DNA of 24,861 nucleotides, taken from the NCBI GenBank assembly GCA_015680685.1, contig MNCI01007910.1, positions 1 to 24,861 on the forward strand. Direction: 5' to 3'. The notes below the pieces were generated by a model, which was not told the DNA's origin, did no database searches, and saw nothing but the letters and a program-made list of their open reading frames with translations. The stretch comes from Gnetum montanum (Eukaryota > Streptophyta > Gnetopsida > Gnetales > Gnetaceae). The first letter of the stretch is position 1, and the number at the start of each line of letters is the position of its first letter. Of the stretch, positions 19,787-24,861 are shown piece after piece. Position numbers and translations under genes: made by a program.

Positions 19787-19853
19787 GTCAATGCAAGCCC
19801 AAGGCACGTGGCATCTAAACCGCATCTTTCACACACCCTTGATCCTATAAATA
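19589..19853 (+). promoter_or_regulatory. gypsy-3 LTR promoter: RY, G-box/ABRE and TATA
   Basis: Reading toward the transcription start: TGCATGCA (RY) at 19589-19596, CATGCA (RY) at 19761-19766, CACGTG (G-box) at 19769-19774, CACGTGGC (G-box/ABRE) at 19805-19812, and TATA box CTATAAATA at 19845-19853. The TATA lies about 33 bases after the last G-box. RY plus G-box is the arrangement of seed- and ABA-responsive plant promoters. That this LTR responds so is inference. Confidence 0.6.
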
Positions 19854-20536
19854 CCCCAATGAGCAATGCTCGAGGGATCCGAGCTTTTGACAATTAGTCT
19901 GCTAGCAATTTTTTTGGCGAACAAGCAAAAGGAAATTTAGCACTGTAACCTTGAGCATTGTAAGATTTCTGTTTAGCATTGTAAACAGTTAGCGCTCTCA
20001 GTTGGCATTTTGTTCTGCTCTTTTGTACCACCTTAATAGCATTTCGCACTGTTAACTCTTGAATCTGCATTCAAGCACATAGTCGTCTTGCTCTACATGT
20101 CTTGGTTACCTTTGGGATCTCTGTGCCTCCCAGTGTTGTGCAACCAATTATATCCACCTTGACTGAGTGAAGTCATAATCTTGAAGTAGTGCATTTTTCT
20201 AATTGAATTCTACTTTGCTTTCTTGCTTATCGTTGCATTCTACACTATTATTCTGTCCTTCTTACATTTAAATTTTTCATTTTATGCTAGAGGTCTCATT
20301 TTCAAACTACCCATTTATGAAAGGTTATATTAACACCAACTAAGTCCCTATCTAATTGGCTAGACCATTCAAGGCACCTCGGTTCTACTTTTATCCAGCA
20401 CAGCCCTCCAGCGGATTCGGGGTTAAGACTGTCACGAATGACGACCTATCAGTTTTTTCCAGCCACTGATGTTTTCAGTCACTAGAGTTTTCTGGTGTTA
20501 GAAGGAGGGCCTTTTGGTGCCCTTTCCGCGTGTCAC

Positions 20537-20866
20537 GGTAGTCCTATAAGCCTTCTTCACCCTAATACGCTTTAGTGTAAACTTGACACCTGTCTTTGGT
20601 TGTTTACATGTCATGCGGTGTAGATCAGTCACCTCGACGGTTCCTTGGGAACCCTACAGAACATAAAGCCTTTAGTCGCCAGTTGACTTGCCTATCTTAT
20701 GGTAGTCTTGCACACACTCTATACCCTATCGTGCACTAGCATAAACGTGACACCCTTTTGTGGTTGTTTACACATCGCATGGTACAAATCGGTCACCCTG
20801 ACGATTCCCCTAGAATTCGGCAAGACATAAAGCGTTTTGATTGTTCCGATTTCCTTACTTTTCATG
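20537..20866 (+). repeat. diverged tandem duplication in gypsy-3 leader, about 164 bp
   Basis: The unit from 20537 (ggtagtcctataagcc) is repeated from 20701 (ggtagtcttgcacacac). Shared blocks are taaac-tgacacc, ggttgtttaca, atc-gtcacc, tgacg-ttcc and acataaagc. It lies between the LTR and the gag start. A minus open frame across it (20719-20943) is probably chance. Confidence 0.75.
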
Positions 20867-20890
20867 TTTGCGAAACTGTTTAGCTTAACA

Positions 20891-23311
20891 ATGACTTCTG
20901 CGACCACCGTTACTAACACCTTCAATGTTGAAGTTCCCATCACAGTTCAAGGCATCACAGGTGCTGAACAACTGCTTAACCCGATGCTGGAAACACGTTG
21001 ATCCCTTAGGATCCAAAATTGGGGACCTGAGGGCTTGGCCCAGCAACATGAATGCTATAACTTCCTCTATGGAAAGGTTTAGGCAAACCTGCCTTTGGAT
21101 GTGCACGAATTTGAAGAAAAATGTAGCTTTGAATTCACTTACTGTGATAGGAAGGAGTTTGTTCCCACTCCCAGTGCTTCCATACCTTTGACACAGATAA
21201 ATCGATGGCTTCTAGACCAGCTAATCTAGTTGGTTAGACTTAGGGAGCAACAGGACATAGCATCTAACCAATATGAGACCTTCCAGGATAGACAAGAGGA
21301 GCTCAACTCTCAATCTGACGGGGGAGGTCAGACCAACCCCGTCACAATCCCTCCTACCCAGTCCTTCTGGGCCAACCCATTGTCTATCACTGCTCCCTTT
21401 GTGATCACGCCTATGCTCCCGCAACCTACGACTACACCTACAATGGGTAGCCATGTCACCTTCCCCGCGTATCAACGTCCTTATTCCCCTATCTCATTTA
21501 TAGCAACTATGCCTCCACAAACTATGCATTAGTCCATTCCTATAGCGCATCACACAACAATCACGGCTACCCTGCTGCACATTCATATTGTACCTACTTT
21601 ACAATCGTATGTAACTTCCGTTTCCATTCCTACATTCACGTCTGTTCCACCCACCGTGGCAGGCCCAGGCCCGTCCACATGGTGGATCTCATTCACTTCT
21701 TCACCTATTCCACAACTGTCATAGGTGTCTCACTATGTTCACCCTCAGACCTACCAAACCCCGCAGATGGTACAACCCAACATAGGGCTATGGTCTATGC
21801 TACCAGTGACACAAGCGATCTATCTGGTAGCCCAACCCGTAGTTGCTGCTCCAACACCACCGCCTATCTGGTGGTAGATGACATAAGTAGCATCGCTTCC
21901 AGGGGCTATCCCAATGGTACCGTCGATGGGTCACACAGTCACACCTACCATTCCACATATGGGAATTGCCTCGATAGTTCCCCAGCAGTCCACATCGTCG
22001 CAGGGTTTGGATCAAGCATTCCAGCTTATCTAAACCCTCATCAAGGAAATAAAATGCCTCAAAGCTGTTGGGTCTGACATGGTACAAGTCATGTACTTTT
22101 ACCACGACGACCCCATTAGCCCTACAATCCTTTCACTGATGTTACCCCCAGGGATGTCCCTCCCCCACTTCATGAAGTACAATGGGGAGGGAGATCCCAA
22201 CGCACATCTTGTTATCTTTACCTCTGAATCCCTTCTGTTGCAACAATGGTCGCACATGATTATTCATGTCTTCTCTATGTCCCTAGCGGGGAAAGCCATG
22301 GATTGGTACTGCGCACTACCATGCTCATACATTTCAACTCTAGAGGAGCTTCTGATCCAGTTCGTGATGCGCTTCAAGTATAACTTGAAGGCGGAAACCA
22401 CGTTGGATCAGTTGATGAGTGTGAAGAAGGATCCTCTGGAACTAGTCTAGAAGTTCATGCAGTATTGGAGCATATCCCTTAACAAAATCCGTGAGCCCAT
22501 CATGGAGGCCCATTTTTTGGCTGTCTTTAAGGATGCAGTGAATGACTTTATCAAGTCTAAACTGTACTACCTCATCCCTCAGACTCTTAGTCAAGCCTTC
22601 ACTCAAACTAAGAGTATACAGGACATGGCCGAGGCAAGCAAAGACCTGACCTACATTGCCTACAAAAACACCTTTACAAAGAAGGAAAAGGGTAAGGCCC
22701 CAACAACCACAGTGGCCACTGTGGTGACTAAGGCCAAGCCCAAACCTAGTAACAATGGTAACAAGAACAAAAAAAAATTGTTCGTACCCGTAACTAACCC
22801 CGTGCCCAAGCAGGGCAATGCACCGCAACCTCCAGTACCTGCACCTAAGACATTTGCAAAATCCAAATCAAACTTTGAGCGGAAATATCACTCAAAGTAC
22901 ATCCCACTACCTCTCAAGCCTTCGAAACTTCTGAAGTAGCTATTGGTAGTGGGGCACATCCAACACAAGTAGATGTCATAAGAAGGAATCAGGAGACATC
23001 AACGCAACTATGAGCTCCTTAGGAACCCTTCTTTGGCCCTGCCCAATGAGCCCCCAGTTCCTAAGGATTTCAGGCTGGATAGGTTTTGTGACAATTACCA
23101 ACAGTGTGGTCACAACACAGATTACTGTCTGGTGTTGCAAGATGACATCCAAAGATTGATCGATCAGGGAAAACTGGTGTTGGACGAAAGCAACCTAGTA
23201 CACCCTGAGAACCAATCTATGCATGTCTACACAGACCCCCTCAACACCAACAATGCTGGTTACGTCATCAATTCCATCAGTATTGATAGTGATCCTAGGC
23301 CACCCCAGTAG
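20891..23311 (+). pseudogene. gypsy-3 gag remnant
   Basis: From the ATG at 20891 one frame runs through the whole gag without a frameshift but with 13 in-frame stops to 23311. The N-terminus begins MTSATTVTNTFNVEVPITVQ. A Pro/Thr/Ser/Gln-rich region follows (about residues 110-380). The Retrotrans_gag core is at about 22140-22540: LPHFMKYNGEGDPNAHL, then SLAGKAMDWYCALP and a stretch ending in KFMQYW. A Lys-rich basic stretch follows (22680-22800). The final module, CGHNTDYCLVLQDDIQRLID (23118-23177), matches the zinc-knuckle-like GHxTxxC...L..I..LI segment of plant gypsy gag proteins, with the first Cys/His positions altered. Stops make it inactive. Confidence 0.88.
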
Positions 23312-23857
23312 CCATTCGTGATCCGTATGCCTTAGTGTAGTGCACCAGCACCACTAGCGACTGGCCAAAGCTTGCAACAGCTGTTCTTTCTAAGAGTCCC
23401 TCCATGGACATCCATCTCTATGCCACCTGTTAGCAAAACCACGCCACCCCCACCTGTTAACACTGTTAGCCCCGTTCTTCATCAAGGGGCTGACTCCTTT
23501 GATAGTCCTCGTCCAACACAAAATAGCTGAACAACCTTCTCATCCTAAAAAATAGAAAGAGCGTTTCGTAGGTGAGACGTTAAGAGGAAGTATCGCCTCA
23601 AGTATTTCCATGCCTATGTCTTTACCCCCTATGTCCATGTACTCATCACCAAAGAGGGACGTCACTATAACTGTACAGTCCGCACCACCTTGCCAAGAAG
23701 GGTTTGAACCCAGACCCAAAATCGCCCCTCCTCTGAAAATTCATCTTTTGGGAAGAATAGAAGAGGAGGAAAGTGTTAAACAGGGGGTGGCCAAGACCTC
23801 TTGGATGCCCTAACTCAGGTCAAGTAAGCTTTAAAACAAAAAAACACTACACTGAGC
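23312..23857 (+). other. gypsy-3 linker between gag and protease
   Basis: Proline/threonine-rich polyprotein linker. The gag frame has several stops here. Between about 23540 and 23820 a neighbouring frame (67 residues from 23610, with PRPKIAPPLKIHLLGRIEEE) reads better, suggesting a pair of compensating frameshifts. No domain is recognised. Confidence 0.5.
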
Positions 23858-24682
23858 TTGTACAATCTAATCATGACATTTGTCCCACACCGTGAGGCTC
23901 TGATCTACATGTTGACAGTGATTCCAGTCAATGAAGACATGCCAGCAGAAGAGGAAGAGATCTACTCGGTCATGCTCCCCTCCGCACCTACAGAGCCAGA
24001 ACCATCTCAACTGACTTTCAACGATGACTCCATTAGGGAAGATCCTGAAAGTGGTCAGCTGACTACAACATCCCTATTCATCACAATTCAAGTCAGCCAA
24101 CACTGAATCCAAAGGGTACATGTTGATGATGGGGCTGACATGAACTTCATCCCCTTCCCTATTGTGAACAAGTTGGGCTTGGTCGACTAGATCAAACCCA
24201 CAACAACATCATGCCTGAGGTCGTTCAATGGGGCGTGGGTCATGGTGAAGGGCACGGTCCACATAGACTTTGTGGTAGGAGATCAATTCCCCACGAACAT
24301 GATGTTCATCATGGTCGAAGAGATACTTGGGTTTAACCTGATCTTGGGGAGATCATGGTTAGCATAGCTTAGGGCTATCTTTTCACCCATTCATCAGGAA
24401 ATCCACCTACCATACGTAGGCAGGGAGGTGCTGATCCATGGTGATGAGGTAGCAGCACAGGCTATCAGTAACATAGACATGGAGTAGGGCTCAAAGGTCG
24501 TAACCTCCGAGAACGAAGCGTCCACTTATGCACACACTAACCATCTAGTGGGAGAATTGACTCAACAGATCAATCTCCAAAATGAAGGTACATGGGTTAA
24601 GTTGCCCTTCCAAGCAGGGGACAATGATGCAGACGAAGGCCCTGGCAAAGTGCCTCGACCTTACGTTCCGCTCAACCCATGA
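23858..24682 (+). pseudogene. gypsy-3 aspartic protease remnant
   Basis: In the same frame as gag. An acidic segment with EEEEIYSVMLPS leads to SLFITIQVSQH, a stop, then VHVDDGADMNFIPFPIVNKLGL (from about 24116), the retropepsin active-site loop with D-D-G in place of D-S/T-G. The second conserved strand reads FNLILGRSWL (24332-24361), equivalent to the ILGRPWL of plant gypsy proteases. About 100 further residues follow, and the frame ends with TGA at 24680-24682 after YVPLNP. Relatives continue into RT at this point; here none follows. Internal stops inactivate it. Confidence 0.85.
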
Positions 24683-24687
24683 TGGGT

Positions 24688-24730
24688 CAAGAAGCAGCTA
24701 CGCATAGCGTAGCAACCCCGCTGCTTCTTG
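24688..24730 (+). other. stem-loop just after the gypsy-3 protease frame
   Basis: Arms 24688-24698 and 24720-24730 are perfect 11-bp reverse complements (CAAGAAGCAGC). They enclose a smaller palindrome at 24697-24713 (GCTACGC-ata-GCGTAGC) that overlaps the inner end of the outer arm. The structure begins 5 bases after the stop codon. Another small palindrome, ACCCATgATGGGT (24675-24687), overlaps the stop. Confidence 0.8.
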
Positions 24731-24861
24731 CCCAGTCACCATTCTTTGCACATTACTATATTTTGTTGTTTACAATCCATCTATCTACATAATTTACCAG
24801 TTAGCTGTTGTTCAATTTGTTAACATATCATCTCTTTGGCATGCTACGCTATGGCCTGAAA
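24731..24861. other. non-coding tail, window end
   Basis: AT-rich, no open frame and no RT homology. It ends with GCATGCTACGCTATGG, the same word family as the LTR palindromes, which may mean the 3' LTR or a related non-coding region is near. Confidence 0.4.

Larger units (their letters stand above)
18872..20340 (+). repeat. gypsy-3 5' LTR (3' boundary unresolved)
   Basis: The LTR starts TGAAGCACCCC at 18872, exactly where homology to 1-503 breaks off. U3 (to about 19845) carries many short palindromes of GCTACGCTA/GCTATGCTA type, two G-boxes, RY elements and a TATA box. R/U5 follows, with T-rich sequence. I could not identify a tRNA primer-binding site, so the end coordinate is a guess; the true end may be anywhere between about 20000 and 20500. 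Confidence 0.5.
18872..24861 (+). mobile_element. gypsy-3: plus-strand gag-protease gypsy element, runs off the window
   Basis: Inserted into gypsy-2 at 18871/18872. It contains an LTR with a TATA box, a long leader with a tandem duplication, a gag-protease frame (20891-24682), then non-coding sequence with a stem-loop and further GCTACGC motifs. Neither RT nor integrase is seen by 24861, and the 3' LTR is beyond the window. The gag and protease resemble Tat-type plant gypsy elements. The lack of RT immediately after protease suggests a non-autonomous element, but the window is truncated. Confidence 0.8.

Noticed and set aside
20332-20350. Short match (CAACTAAGTCCCT) to the region next to LTR A (6712-6724)
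   Set aside because: Only 13 bases, with different flanks; not enough to call a nested LTR or shared primer-binding region.

Overview
This is a nuclear plant DNA window, most likely from a seed plant with a repeat-rich genome. The evidence is a single-exon AP2/ERF gene of ABI4 type, degenerate Ty3/gypsy and Ty1/copia retrotransposons, tRNA-derived SINE-like repeats and an AT-rich background. I cannot place the species. No bacterial, plastid or CRISPR features are visible.

Layout. 1-7541: a minus-strand, Athila/Tat-like Ty3/gypsy element (gypsy-1). Its 5' LTR is at 6725-7541, followed toward lower coordinates by gag, protease, reverse transcriptase, RNase H and integrase remnants. Its 3' LTR lies left of the window. 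It sits inside a plus-strand Ty1/copia element whose RT/RNase H tail (7542-9038) and repeat-rich 3' LTR (about 9107-9706) follow. 9707-11340 is intergenic. 11341-12174 (minus) holds the one apparently intact host gene, an ABI4-like AP2/ERF transcription factor of 277 residues, with a cluster of RY (CATGCA) elements upstream. 12600-15330 is non-coding, with a GA microsatellite. About 15335-16165 carries three tRNA-like, SINE-like segments around a 35-nt-arm foldback. 16182-18870 is the 3' end of a second copy of the gypsy-1 family (gypsy-2, minus): its 3' LTR is at 16182-16938, and 18361-18870 repeats 1-503. At 18871/18872 gypsy-2 is broken by a plus-strand gypsy element (gypsy-3) that runs off the right end. 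Gypsy-3 has a U3 full of GCTACGCTA-type palindromes, G-boxes, RY elements and a TATA box, a leader with a tandem duplication, a very long stop-ridden gag-protease frame (20891-24682), and then apparently non-coding sequence instead of reverse transcriptase.

The picture is a small gene island (about 9.7-15.3 kb) between two nests of decayed retrotransposons. Stops in the retroelement frames are largely TAG or TAA, as expected from deamination of methylated C in old silenced copies. Two single Ns (6381, 6439) bracket a 57-bp segment that is a perfect reverse complement of part of the neighbouring LTR, which looks like an assembly patch. The most interesting biological signals are the unusual AP2 domain of the ABI4-like protein, the RY cluster upstream of it, and the palindrome-rich LTR of gypsy-3 with its seed/ABA-type promoter motifs and possible gag-protease-only structure.
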